A stretch of DNA of 64,000 nt. Source: Sphingomonas ginsenosidivorax. GTDB lineage: Bacteria; Pseudomonadota; Alphaproteobacteria; Sphingomonadales; Sphingomonadaceae. A program made the position numbers and the translations under genes. The stretch covers positions 112,608-176,607 of the forward strand of contig NZ_VOQR01000002.1 of the NCBI RefSeq assembly GCF_007995065.1, read 5' to 3'. The notes under the pieces are model-generated. The model was given only the letters and a program-made list of their open reading frames with translations, was not told the origin of the DNA and did no database searches. Positions within the stretch are counted from its first letter, which is position 1; every line of letters begins with the position of its first letter. Below, piece after piece: positions 1 to 7,584 of the stretch.

Positions 1-2
1 AT

Positions 3-602
3 GGAGTCAAGACGACACCTCAAACCTTTATTGGAGGTAAGCGGGTCGGGGGCTACGACGATCTGCGCCGCTTTTTTGGCAAGGCGGCCCGCGACTCCCA
101 GGCCGTCACTTATCGGCCGGTGATTGCGGTGTTCGCCATGACGGCGCTGATGGCGCTAGCCGCCAGCTATGCCGTGCTCGGCACACCCTTCACGGTGCGC
201 GCGGGTGAATGGTTCATTGCCTTCTCGATGTGCGTGCTCGCCATGCTCAAGCTCCAAAATGTGGAGAGCTTTTCGAGTATGTTCCTCAACTATGATCTGC
301 TCGCCAGCCGGTGGGTGCCCTATTCCTACATCTACCCCTACGCGGAAGGGGCAGCGGGCGTGCTGATGGCGGCAGGCGTACTGACCTGGCTGTCGGTGCC
401 GATCGCGCTCGTCATTGGAACGATCGGAGCGGTTTCGGTCGTCAAGGCGGCTTACGTAGACAAACGTGAACTCAAATGCGCCTGCGTAGGTGGAGACAGC
501 AATGTGCCTCTTGGCTTCCTGTCGCTGACGGAAAATGTGACGATGGTAGCGATGGCCTTGTGGATGATCGTGGCGCCTGCTGCACTCGCAGCGGCTCATT
601 GA
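3..602 (+). CDS. glutaredoxin-MauE/DoxX fusion membrane protein (5' truncated by window edge)
   Basis: The frame is already open at base 3, so the true start lies left of the window. The first visible residues (TTPQTFIGGKRVGGYDDLRR) match the C-terminal half of a glutaredoxin fold, including the cis-Pro TPQ and the GG that follows. From about base 120 the protein becomes hydrophobic with roughly four membrane segments and a CACVGG motif before the last one, as in MauE/DoxX-like redox-associated membrane proteins. A glutaredoxin fused to a MauE-type domain is a known arrangement thought to pass electrons or disulfides across the inner membrane. A GTG at 120 could be taken as a start, but the glutaredoxin-like residues before it argue for the fusion. 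The target of the redox activity cannot be told. The IS element begins 27 bases after the stop. Confidence 0.75.
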   Translation, partial: GVKTTPQTFIGGKRVGGYDDLRRFFGKAARDSQAVTYRPVIAVFAMTALMALAASYAVLGTPFTVRAGEWFIAFSMCVLAMLKLQNVESFSSMFLNYDLLASRWVPYSYIYPYAEGAAGVLMAAGVLTWLSVPIALVIGTIGAVSVVKAAYVDKRELKCACVGGDSNVPLGFLSLTENVTMVAMALWMIVAPAALAAAH

Positions 603-628
603 GCCGTTAACTTCGGGCGGAGAGGCTG

Positions 629-642
629 TGACCTGCTCCCCG
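629..642 (+). repeat. left terminal inverted repeat of the IS3-family element
   Basis: This 14-bp end (TGACCTGCTCCCCG) is perfectly repeated in inverse orientation at 1812-1825. The four bases before it (GCTG) recur directly after the right end. Confidence 0.92.
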
Positions 643-687
643 GAAATCATGCCATTGGTAAGTTAGCTCGTCAGATGGAGACGAGTG

Positions 688-951
688 ATGCGGCGAGGCC
701 GATTTACCGAGGATCAGATCATTGGCGTGCTGCGCGAGCATGAGGCCGGCGTGAAGACCGCCGAGCTGTGCCGGAAGCATGGGATCAGTGACGCGACGTT
801 CTACAACTGGAAGGCGAAGTACGGCGGGATGACCGTGTCGGAGGCGGCGCGGTTGCGGGCGCTCGAGGACGAGAACCGCCGGCTGAAGAAGCTGCTGGCG
901 GAGTCGATGCTCGACGTGTCGGCGCTGAAGGATCTGCTGAGAAAAAACTGA
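688..951 (+). CDS. IS3-family transposase OrfA
   Basis: A small basic DNA-binding protein of 87 residues. The N-terminus ([20 protein letters not shown]) and the following segment [20 protein letters not shown] form the helix-turn-helix typical of IS3 OrfA. The C-terminal part is a leucine-rich coiled coil used for multimerisation. A GTG at 685 is an alternative start, but the ATG at 688 was preferred. Before its stop the frame runs through AGA AAA AAC, a run of six A at 942-947 that fits programmed -1 frameshifting into orfB to give the OrfAB transposase. Confidence 0.92.
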   Translation: MRRGRFTEDQIIGVLREHEAGVKTAELCRKHGISDATFYNWKAKYGGMTVSEAARLRALEDENRRLKKLLAESMLDVSALKDLLRKN

Positions 952-977
952 CCCGGTCTGGAGATCGCTACGCTGCG

Positions 978-1808
978 GTGGAGAAGCTGATGGCCGACCA
1001 CAGCTTCTCCAAGCGTCGCGCCTGCAGGCTGATCGGGGTGAACCGGTCGGCGTGGCAATATGAGCCGCTTCGCGGGAAGGACGATGCTGTCCGCGAGCGG
1101 ATGCGCGAGATCGCGAACGAACGTCGTCGCTTCGGCTATCGACGGCTGGCGATCCTGCTCAAGCGGGAGGGCAAGGGCATGAACCTGAAGAAGGTGTATC
1201 GGCTCTATCGCGAGGAGCGACTAACGGTGCGCAAGCGTGGCGGTCGCAAGCGCGCGCTGGGCACGCGGGCGCCGATGGCGCTCCCGCAAGAACCCAACCA
1301 GCGCTGGTCGCTCGACTTCGTATCGGACTCGTTGGCCTGCGGCCGGCGGTTCCGCATGCTCAACGTCATCGACGACTACAGCCGGGAATGCCTGGGATGC
1401 ATCGTCGACACCTCGCTGTCGGGTCGGCGGGTTGTTCGCGAGCTGAGCGCCATCGCCGAGCGTCGTGGACTGCCGTGCATGGTGGTCAGCGACAACGGCA
1501 CCGAGCTGACCAGTCATGCCGTCCTCGCCTGGTGTCAGGACACCGGAGTCGAGTGGCACTACATTGCCCCGGGGAAGCCGCAGCAGAATGGCTTTGTGGA
1601 ATCGTTCAATGGTCGCTTGCGCGACGAGTGTTTGAACGAACACCTGTTCCCCTCGCTGGCTGCGGCGAGACGGATCATCGAGGCATGGCGGACGGACTAC
1701 AACACCGTGCGTCCGCACAGCAGTCTTGGCGGGATGGCACCCGCCGAGTTTACGAACAGCCCCCGCCAGGGGCATATGGACACCAAAGCTAAGTTATCAG
1801 CGGCCTGA
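978..1808 (+). CDS. IS3-family transposase OrfB (DDE integrase core)
   Basis: This is the catalytic half of the IS3 transposase. The retroviral-type integrase core is visible with its DDE triad in SLDFVSD, VSDNGTE and [16 protein letters not shown], plus the downstream [12 protein letters not shown] block that typifies the family. A HTH_21-like region ([16 protein letters not shown]) precedes the core. The frame is -1 relative to orfA and stays open upstream of the nominal GTG at 978 back to the A6 run, so the working protein is most likely an OrfAB fusion made by frameshifting. No internal stop or missing catalytic residue is seen, so the element may still be active. Confidence 0.92.
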   Translation: MEKLMADHSFSKRRACRLIGVNRSAWQYEPLRGKDDAVRERMREIANERRRFGYRRLAILLKREGKGMNLKKVYRLYREERLTVRKRGGRKRALGTRAPMALPQEPNQRWSLDFVSDSLACGRRFRMLNVIDDYSRECLGCIVDTSLSGRRVVRELSAIAERRGLPCMVVSDNGTELTSHAVLAWCQDTGVEWHYIAPGKPQQNGFVESFNGRLRDECLNEHLFPSLAAARRIIEAWRTDYNTVRPHSSLGGMAPAEFTNSPRQGHMDTKAKLSAA

Positions 1809-1811
1809 AAA

Positions 1812-1825
1812 CGGGGAGCAGGTCA
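1812..1825 (-). repeat. right terminal inverted repeat of the IS3-family element
   Basis: The exact reverse complement of 629-642. It is followed by GCTG (1826-1829), the second copy of the 4-bp target duplication. Confidence 0.92.
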
Positions 1826-1890
1826 GCTGCCGGAGAGCGTGAAACCGGATTGGCCCATACTCAGCAGACTATCTATCGACTTCGGTAGTA

Positions 1891-2904
1891 TCAACGCGGT
1901 TGGTCGGAGTTCCTTGTCTTGCGGGTGATCCTGCTTACCAATCCGAATAGTCCGGGATGATTCGCCTTATGATAGGATGATCCGACACCCAGCGCGGCGG
2001 TAAGCCGACGGTGCGCCTCTCCCAGGGCGTGATAGGGTAGACTTGGAAGAAGGTGGTGGAGCGCGTGGTAGCGTAAGCCAACAGGGGCCCAAAGCATCGG
2101 CAGCAACGTGGGTGGCGGCACGTTGACTGAATCAAGGTACTGCGCGGTAAGGCTCATTGCCTCCCCCTCATTCTCCCAAAGGTGAGCAGTGAGCGTGCGA
2201 ACTTGGTTCAAGAGCGCGATGCTTGAGCCAATGATTAGTCCGACGATAAAACCGTGCAACGAGATGGTGCCGTATGCCACCATAGCCAACAGCATGATCG
2301 CCCAAACGCTCGCTGCTGCCTCGAGCTGCATAAAGAGCTTGCGAGCGTCACCCGTAGGCATGCGCCGGCGGAAAGACGGGTTGATCGTGAGGGACGAGTA
2401 TCGCTCGATGGCTACTAGTCTAAGCCGTTTGGAGAGCAATGAAAGTGGCGTCAACACCGCAAATCGTAGGATAACCCCGACCGGGGCCATTGCGGAGACG
2501 AGTATGAACAATAGGAGTGTTGACGGCATCATCAGCGCAAGGGACAGATATTCTGGATCGTCCTTGGTTCCGTACCGCGACTTAGCATGATGGAGGTTGT
2601 GGATACCATCATACATGAAGGACGGCACCAGCATCGGTATTCCAACGACAATATTCCAGATCAATCGAAAACCTGGTAGAGCGGCATGCTTGATGTGGCT
2701 TACCTCATGGATAAACGAGAGAGCGCGGTAGAGCGCGAGCACCGAAACAATACCTGCGGCGATCACCACCGGCGTTGTCCTAGCGGACGCGGCGAACATC
2801 AACGCGCCATAGCCGATTACTGCAGCAGCGAGCATATCCACCCAGTAAATGATGGCGCGCGGCCGTTTCAGATCGTGGGTAAGCGCGGCTGCCGTTCGCA
2901 GCAT
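1891..2904 (-). CDS. membrane fatty-acid desaturase family protein
   Basis: A 337-residue integral membrane protein with the three histidine clusters of the membrane desaturase/hydroxylase family: HEVSH, HNLHH and, near the C-terminus, HALHH, which together bind the di-iron centre. Several hydrophobic segments surround them. The reaction should be O2-dependent desaturation or hydroxylation of an acyl or similar lipid substrate, with electrons from a ferredoxin or reductase; the substrate cannot be inferred. The ATG at 2904 was chosen because GAGGAAAA lies just before it and the protein-like sequence begins there. The frame is open much further upstream, but that part overlaps the next gene and looks non-coding. 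The siderophore-interacting reductase upstream lies in the same orientation with a 322-base gap. Confidence 0.82.
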   Translation of the reverse strand: MLRTAAALTHDLKRPRAIIYWVDMLAAAVIGYGALMFAASARTTPVVIAAGIVSVLALYRALSFIHEVSHIKHAALPGFRLIWNIVVGIPMLVPSFMYDGIHNLHHAKSRYGTKDDPEYLSLALMMPSTLLLFILVSAMAPVGVILRFAVLTPLSLLSKRLRLVAIERYSSLTINPSFRRRMPTGDARKLFMQLEAAASVWAIMLLAMVAYGTISLHGFIVGLIIGSSIALLNQVRTLTAHLWENEGEAMSLTAQYLDSVNVPPPTLLPMLWAPVGLRYHALHHLLPSLPYHALGEAHRRLTAALGVGSSYHKANHPGLFGLVSRITRKTRNSDQPR

Positions 2905-3226
2905 TGTCTTTTCCTCGGCACAGCGGCGGGGAGTTTTTAGCTCGGTGCAGGAGGGGGCCGCGACGGAAAGACCGGACGCAAGCTGTACACGCACTCCCTC
3001 GACTGGGTCGTGGGTAACTACCTTACACATAGATCCCTCGATGTTGTTACCGGAAGCATGTCGCCCGCCGCGCGCTACGGCGTTGTCACCATGTGCGCAC
3101 TCCTCGACCGGAACGCGCTCAACTACGGCCGGCGGCTTGGCCTCACGGCTGGCGAGCGTGTCGCGGTGCCGGGTGGCTAGAGCCATGCCCGGCCGCTTGA
3201 TCCAGGTTGCCGAGGATGAGGTCTTC
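2905..3226. other. 322-base gap with an unexplained coding-like frame on the plus strand
   Basis: This spacer between the siderophore-interacting gene and the desaturase is longer than expected for an operon. Frame 1 of the plus strand is open from 2941 to a TAG at 3175-3177 and reads like a protein tail, with segments such as SLDWVVGNYLTHRSLDVV and LNYGRRLGLTAGERVAVPGG. No convincing start or ribosome site precedes it. It may be a gene remnant; no family could be assigned. Confidence 0.3.
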
Positions 3227-3937
3227 CTAGTAGTCACTGTCTTGATCGACATGCTCGATCTCGCCGCATTTCCAGTATCCGGATACATGAAGCGCGGATC
3301 GGTCGAAGCCGATGCGCCCAAACGCACACCGTAGCTCTCGTGCGGCGGTCGCCTCGCAAGCGACCCAAACCTGCGATGTGTCGGGGTTCACGGTCAGCGT
3401 CTTCGCATACTCAGCAAGCAGAACGCCAGGCTGCCGATCGCTGATAATCCAGCTAACCTGGGCGCCATCGTAAGCCGGCAGCGGCTGAACTGCCTCCGGC
3501 GTCGATGCCTCAAGTACTACCACGGTGCGTTCTGCCTGCTGCATCCCCTCTAGTATTGCTGATATAGCGGAGATTGCGGTCTCGTCCCCAAGGAGAAACA
3601 GCTGCTTTCCGGGTATGTGCGAGAAGTTGCTGCGCGGACCTGCTATTTGCACAATTGAGCCAACCTTCGCCGTTTCCAGCCATCGTCCTGCCAAGCCGTG
3701 CCCATGGACGACAAAATTGACATCCATCTCGCATTCCTCAGGCCGCCAAGCCCCGATCGAAAACGCACGACCGTCCGCGCCATTGTCAAAAAAGAGTTTC
3801 ACCCACTGTCCTGGGCGATCACGCGCGAAATGGGCAAGATCCTCACCACCAAGGGTCACGCGCCGCATGCGTGGCGTGACGTCGACGATGCGCTTCACGT
3901 TCGTCTCGTACAGCCTGTAGATTGGCTTGTGATGCAT
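3227..3937 (-). CDS. siderophore-interacting protein (ferric-siderophore reductase, NAD(P)H:flavin type)
   Basis: A 236-residue protein with the two-domain layout of the SIP family: an N-terminal FAD-binding barrel (MRRVTLGGEDL, PGQWVKLFF) and a C-terminal NAD(P)H-binding domain ending in the family signature HVSGYWKCGE. Such proteins reduce ferric siderophores in the cytoplasm to release iron. The flavin motif usually seen as R-x-Y-T-x-R is RAFSIGA here, without the second Arg, whereas the paralogue at 20269-20994 has RAYTVRA. Both paralogues end in HVDxDSDY. A near-perfect Fur box lies 39 bases upstream, so iron-repressed expression is very likely. Confidence 0.9.
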   Translation of the reverse strand: MHHKPIYRLYETNVKRIVDVTPRMRRVTLGGEDLAHFARDRPGQWVKLFFDNGADGRAFSIGAWRPEECEMDVNFVVHGHGLAGRWLETAKVGSIVQIAGPRSNFSHIPGKQLFLLGDETAISAISAILEGMQQAERTVVVLEASTPEAVQPLPAYDGAQVSWIISDRQPGVLLAEYAKTLTVNPDTSQVWVACEATAARELRCAFGRIGFDRSALHVSGYWKCGEIEHVDQDSDY

Positions 3938-4382
3938 CTAACGCTCCTTCGACGCGCCCGCCCAATTCTGATTGGCCTAATGATAATCATTAGCAGATCG
4001 TCTTGCGTAACTGTCAAACGCCATAGAATAATGGGAAGTCGCCCTTTGCCAGCGATGGAAGCTCCGACGTCGCTGCCAGAGGTACCATTGGTCTCGTCAG
4101 ACGTAGGGCCGATGCGGCCATCATGCGGCTGTCGTTAATCAGCCAGCGGATCTGGCAGCCAAGCGCCCGGCTGGCGGAACTCCGTTATCGACTGTCGAGG
4201 CCGAGATAACGCGACGACCCGCAAACACGTATCAGCGGCCGTGCTCATGCGAGAGCCACGACCAAGCGGTTCCTGGCCTCCACAAACTGGCAAGGCGAAC
4301 GGGTGAAGGAGTCGAAGCGAGAGCAGACTCACGCGTCATGTTGGGCTCGCCGCCCACTCGACAACGTAGACCAAAGGATGAC
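3938..4382. other. divergent intergenic region between siderophore-interacting gene and dxr
   Basis: 445 bases. The part next to the minus-strand gene contains the Fur box at 3976-3994. The remainder, up to the dxr start, has no recognisable gene or clear promoter; short open frames here have no protein-like character. Confidence 0.6.
3976..3994 (-). promoter_or_regulatory. Fur box upstream of the siderophore-interacting gene
   Basis: The 19 bases CCTAATGATAATCATTAGC form an almost perfect palindrome around one central A and closely match the classical Fur box. The site lies 39-57 bases before the start codon of the siderophore-interacting gene (3937, minus strand), in the intergenic region shared with dxr. 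Iron-dependent repression of the minus-strand gene is the natural reading; an effect on dxr, some 390 bases away, is less certain. Confidence 0.85.
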
Positions 4383-5552
4383 ATGACCTTGAACAGACGA
4401 AGCGTCACCGTTCTTGGGGCGACAGGTTCGATCGGGAATTCGACCCTCGACCTCATCAATCGTCACCCCGACACCTTCGACGTCGACACGGTGACGGCCC
4501 ATCGTGACATCGTCGGACTCGCCGCTGCGGCTCGCCAATCCAATGCTCGATATGCGGTGATCGCGGACGAGACCAAATATCTTGCGCTCAAGGGACTCTT
4601 GGGCGGAACCGGCATTCAAGTGGCGGCGGGCGCGGACGCGATCATAGAGAGGGCGGGGGCCGGTACTGATTGGACGATGGCGGCGATCGTCGGACTGGCA
4701 GGTCTTGAGCCGATTATGGCGGCCCTTCGGGCAGGGGGGACCGTAGCGCTCGCAAACAAGGAGGCCCTGGTGGCAGCCGGTACGATCATGATGGACGCCG
4801 TTGTCGACCATGGCGCAACGCTGCTCCCGGTGGATTCGGAGCATAACGCCGTCTTCCAGTGCTTTGAGCCCGATCCTGCGCGGATCAGGCGTATCGTCCT
4901 AACTGCCAGCGGGGGGCCGTTTCGCACCTGGTCGTACGAGCAGATGAGGTATGCGACCGTAACACAGGCAGTGAAGCATCCAAATTGGCCGATGGGACAC
5001 AAGATCTCGGTCGATAGCGCCACGATGATGAACAAGGGGCTCGAACTGATCGAGGCACGCCATCTATTCGGCGTCGCGCCTGGCATGCTCGACATCGTGG
5101 TTCATCCGGAATCCATCATCCATTCGATGGTCGACTTCATCGACGGCTCGACGCTGGCACAGATGGGTTGTCCCGACATGCGCGTGCCGATCGCCTATAC
5201 CTTGGCGTGGCCGGAGCGAATGGCGACGCCCTGCGATCGGCTTGATCTTGCTCAGCTTGGTCAGTTGACCTTCGAAAAGCCTGACGAAGACCGCTTTCCG
5301 GCGCTGCGTATCGCGAAATCGGCGCTGTACCAGGGAGGAGCGACACCCGTGATCATGAACGCCGCGAACGAGGTCGCCGTCGCAGCCTTCCTTCAGCAGC
5401 ATATCGGCTTCGCCGATATCATGAAGGTCGTCGAGATGGTGCTTGAGACCTATATGGCTCCAGATCCCGCAGATCTCGACGATGTCCACGCAATCGACGA
5501 GGAGGCAAGGGCGTTCACAACATTCCATTTGAAAGCGGCCGTGGCAGCTTGA
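4383..5552 (+). CDS. dxr: 1-deoxy-D-xylulose 5-phosphate reductoisomerase
   Basis: A full-length 389-residue DXR, the second enzyme of the MEP isoprenoid pathway, which converts DXP to 2-C-methyl-D-erythritol 4-phosphate with NADPH and a divalent metal. Visible motifs are the N-terminal NADPH loop GATGSIGNSTLDL, the NKEALVAAG segment, the metal-binding DSEHNAVFQ, the SVDSATMMNKGLELIEA block with the third metal ligand, and HPESIIHSM. The ATG at 4383 is preferred over an in-frame ATG at 4338 because the family starts there and AAAGGA precedes it. It stands alone, without ispC-linked neighbours such as uppS, cdsA or rseP, which suggests an extra copy rather than the chromosomal gene. A second DXR could buffer against fosmidomycin-type inhibitors; that is inference. 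Confidence 0.93.
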   Translation: MTLNRRSVTVLGATGSIGNSTLDLINRHPDTFDVDTVTAHRDIVGLAAAARQSNARYAVIADETKYLALKGLLGGTGIQVAAGADAIIERAGAGTDWTMAAIVGLAGLEPIMAALRAGGTVALANKEALVAAGTIMMDAVVDHGATLLPVDSEHNAVFQCFEPDPARIRRIVLTASGGPFRTWSYEQMRYATVTQAVKHPNWPMGHKISVDSATMMNKGLELIEARHLFGVAPGMLDIVVHPESIIHSMVDFIDGSTLAQMGCPDMRVPIAYTLAWPERMATPCDRLDLAQLGQLTFEKPDEDRFPALRIAKSALYQGGATPVIMNAANEVAVAAFLQQHIGFADIMKVVEMVLETYMAPDPADLDDVHAIDEEARAFTTFHLKAAVAA

Positions 5553-5893
5553 GGCTCGCCAGGCGGTGTCCCGGCGGCATGCCGCTGCCGGGGCGGCAAT
5601 GGCGCATTGATCGTTCTGCGTGACGCACGGGACCGCCGTGTCCATCATGCCCGTCCTCGCCCCGGAGCCGGCGCGGCTAGCGCGGGAGGACCGTTCGGCG
5701 GACGAAGCATCAAACCATCAGCGGTCGCGGGCCGCGCTGCGGTTTTGTTCGTCAGTGAGCCGGGCTGTCGAAATGCAACGCACGCCGAGACATCGCCATC
5801 CGCTGATCTTCTTCCGACTGAGCAAATAGCATTCGAAGAGCCATGAGCGGCGGGGACCAGCCGAGGCGAGACCTCTGGCTGGTCCCCGGCCGG
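5553..5893. other. intergenic region with two GC-rich hairpins
   Basis: 341 bases between the convergent dxr and alpha/beta hydrolase genes. A hairpin CCCGGCGGCAT/GCCGCTGCCGGG at 5570-5592 follows dxr and a stronger one at 5852-5887 follows the minus-strand hydrolase. No protein-like frame was seen. Confidence 0.6.
5852..5887 (-). terminator. hairpin after the alpha/beta hydrolase gene
   Basis: An 11-bp perfect stem (GGGGACCAGCC / GGCTGGTCCCC) with a 14-base loop lies 6 bases past the stop codon of the minus-strand hydrolase. There is no T run, so it may end transcription weakly or protect the 3' end. Confidence 0.55.
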
Positions 5894-6664
5894 TTACTTG
5901 ACGCCGAACAGGAAGTTCAGCACGAGCTCGTTAACCTCCTTAGGACGCTCGATGGTTGTCCAGTGGCCGGTCCGTGCGAGGATGTAGAATGCTGAGTCCG
6001 GAAATTTGGCCGCGAGCGCGGACGCAGCTGGCGGCGGCGATGTGTTGTCCTCGTCGCCGGTGATGAGGATGGCGGGAACGGAGATCCGCCCCACGTCGGC
6101 CGCAACGCAGGTGGCGAGCGCTTCGCAATGGCGAGCATAACCCTCGGCCGGCTGGCGCATGATGAATTCGCGTACGAAGGCCGCGATTGCGGGCTGGTTG
6201 GCCTTGGTGTCGGCTGAAGTGCCGGCAGCGACGATCTGATCGGCGATCTCGCCGAGGCCTTCTTCGCGCGCCTTGGCGGCGCGGGCCTTCATCGCCTCGC
6301 GGCCGGCCTCACCTGGCGCATGGACCGGACCGATCAGCGTAAGCGAACGCACTTTATCCGGCGCCATCAGGGCGAGATGCTGTGCCACCACCGTGCCCAT
6401 CGAATGGGCAACGACATGGACGGGTTTATCGACGCCGATCTGCTCAAGAACGCCTAGCGCGGCTTCGACGAGACCATCGATCGTGTTCTTACCCTTCGAT
6501 TCCGACTGCCCTGCGCCCGGCAGATCGAAGCGATGGCAGGTGAAGAAGCGCGAGAGCGCAGCGACCTGCGGACCAAACACGTTCGACGTGCCGCCGAGAC
6601 CGTGGATGAAGAGGATCGGATCGCCCGATCCAGTTGTTTCGACGTGGTACTTTGACATGTTCAA
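5894..6664 (-). CDS. alpha/beta hydrolase (3-oxoadipate enol-lactonase-like)
   Basis: A 256-residue cytoplasmic alpha/beta-hydrolase fold enzyme. The oxyanion segment FIHGLGG, the nucleophile elbow AHSMGT (Ser), the acid in ITGDEDN (Asp) and the catalytic His in RTGHWTTIERP are all present and correctly spaced. The family includes enol-lactonases and C-C or ester hydrolases of aromatic breakdown. Its start overlaps the stop of the upstream FAH-family gene by 4 bases (ATGA), so the two are translationally coupled. It is clearly paralogous to the hydrolase at 11100-11909, which suggests both act on related ester or lactone intermediates in one pathway. The substrate is unknown. Confidence 0.85.
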   Translation of the reverse strand: MNMSKYHVETTGSGDPILFIHGLGGTSNVFGPQVAALSRFFTCHRFDLPGAGQSESKGKNTIDGLVEAALGVLEQIGVDKPVHVVAHSMGTVVAQHLALMAPDKVRSLTLIGPVHAPGEAGREAMKARAAKAREEGLGEIADQIVAAGTSADTKANQPAIAAFVREFIMRQPAEGYARHCEALATCVAADVGRISVPAILITGDEDNTSPPPAASALAAKFPDSAFYILARTGHWTTIERPKEVNELVLNFLFGVK

Positions 6665-7539
6665 GCGACCTTGTTTGCAAGCCGGCCGAGACCGGAGATT
6701 TCAATAGCGATCTCGTCACCGCGCGCGAGATACTTGGGAGGATCGAATCCGATCCCGACACCCGCCGGGGTGCCGGTGGCGATCATGTCGCCGGGCTGCA
6801 GGGTCAGACCTCCGCTCAGCGTCTCGATCAGGGTCGGTACGTCGAAGATGAGATCAGACGTGTTGCTGTCCTGCCGCAGCTCGCCATTGACCCAGCACTG
6901 CAGGTGCAGATCATCGACCTTTACCTCGTCGGCAGTGACGATGTACGAACTGATCGGGCAGAAGGTGTCGAGCGACTTGCCGATAAACCACTGCTTGTGC
7001 TTCGACTGCAGATCACGCGCGGTCATGTCGTTGATGATAAGATAGCCGAAGACATGGTCGAGGGCGTCCGCCTTGGAAATGCCGCGACCACTCTTCCCCA
7101 TCACAACGCCGAGTTCGGCCTCATAGTCGATGCTGTCGGAAAGTCCGGTCGGATAGAGGATGTCCTCGCCATTGGCGATGACGGTCTCGGGTGCCTTGGT
7201 GAAGATGATCGGCGCCGTCGGGATGGCGTCGCTCGCGTCCTTTGCCGAGCTGTCGAAACCGCTCTTGGTGAACTCGTGCGCGTGGGCATGATAGTTCTTG
7301 CCGACGCACATCACGTTGCGGCTCGGGACGATCGGCGGCGCGAACGTCACGTCGCTCAGGCGCTCGCCCTCGCCCGAAGGAACGAGGCGGGTTTTCACAT
7401 CATCGTAGATGCGGATGAGATCGATCATGGTGTCGACTGGCTGGCCGAGCAGGTCGGATACGGGCCAGTATCGATCGGTCTCTGGGGAGACGACCGCGAC
7501 AACATCGTCGGCTCCCGTTTTCAAGGTTGCCAGTTTCAT
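6661..7539 (-). CDS. fumarylacetoacetate hydrolase family protein
   Basis: A 292-residue FAH-superfamily enzyme. The metal-binding core is visible: NVMCVGKNYHAHAHE, the E-x-E pair in DYEAELGVVMG, GYLIINDMTARDLQ with its metal-binding Asp, and near the C-terminus GDMIATGTPAGVG. Members hydrolyse, hydrate or decarboxylate beta-keto acids, typically after ring cleavage of aromatics. It is the first gene of a two-gene operon with the alpha/beta hydrolase (4-base overlap). A GAACCATTGGTT operator-like palindrome sits 32 bases before its start codon, and the three GntR genes follow upstream in the same orientation. The exact substrate cannot be deduced. Confidence 0.9.
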   Translation of the reverse strand: MKLATLKTGADDVVAVVSPETDRYWPVSDLLGQPVDTMIDLIRIYDDVKTRLVPSGEGERLSDVTFAPPIVPSRNVMCVGKNYHAHAHEFTKSGFDSSAKDASDAIPTAPIIFTKAPETVIANGEDILYPTGLSDSIDYEAELGVVMGKSGRGISKADALDHVFGYLIINDMTARDLQSKHKQWFIGKSLDTFCPISSYIVTADEVKVDDLHLQCWVNGELRQDSNTSDLIFDVPTLIETLSGGLTLQPGDMIATGTPAGVGIGFDPPKYLARGDEIAIEISGLGRLANKVA

Positions 7540-7570
7540 CAGTCTCTCCCGTCAAGATTGTTGGCGAATG

Positions 7571-7584
7571 TGAACCATTGGTTG
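7571..7584 (-). promoter_or_regulatory. probable GntR operator upstream of the FAH-family gene
   Basis: TGAACCATTGGTTG contains the palindrome AACCATTGGTT. Matching half sites TGAACCAA (7593-7600) and TTGGTTCA (7673-7680) follow within 100 bases. The same sequence, GAACCAATTGGTTC, occurs at 10822-10835 in front of the other hydrolase operon. Recurrence at both ends of a cluster containing three GntR regulators makes this a good operator candidate; which regulator binds is not known. Confidence 0.55.

Larger units (their letters stand above)
629..1825 (+). mobile_element. complete IS3-family (IS407-group-like) insertion sequence, 1197 bp
   Basis: The element is bounded by a perfect 14-bp inverted repeat, TGACCTGCTCCCCG at 629-642 and its reverse complement at 1812-1825. 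It is flanked by the same four bases, GCTG, at 625-628 and 1826-1829, which fits the 4-bp target duplication expected of the IS407 group. Inside are orfA and orfB in the -1 relation usual for IS3 transposases, with a run of six A at the junction. Everything needed for transposition looks intact, so this is probably a fairly recent insertion. It separates the Grx-MauE gene from the desaturase block and disrupts no recognisable gene. Confidence 0.93.

Noticed and set aside
2905..3327. N-terminal extension of the desaturase gene
   Set aside because: The added 141 residues overlap the siderophore-interacting gene, are not desaturase-like, and a good ribosome site lies before 2904.
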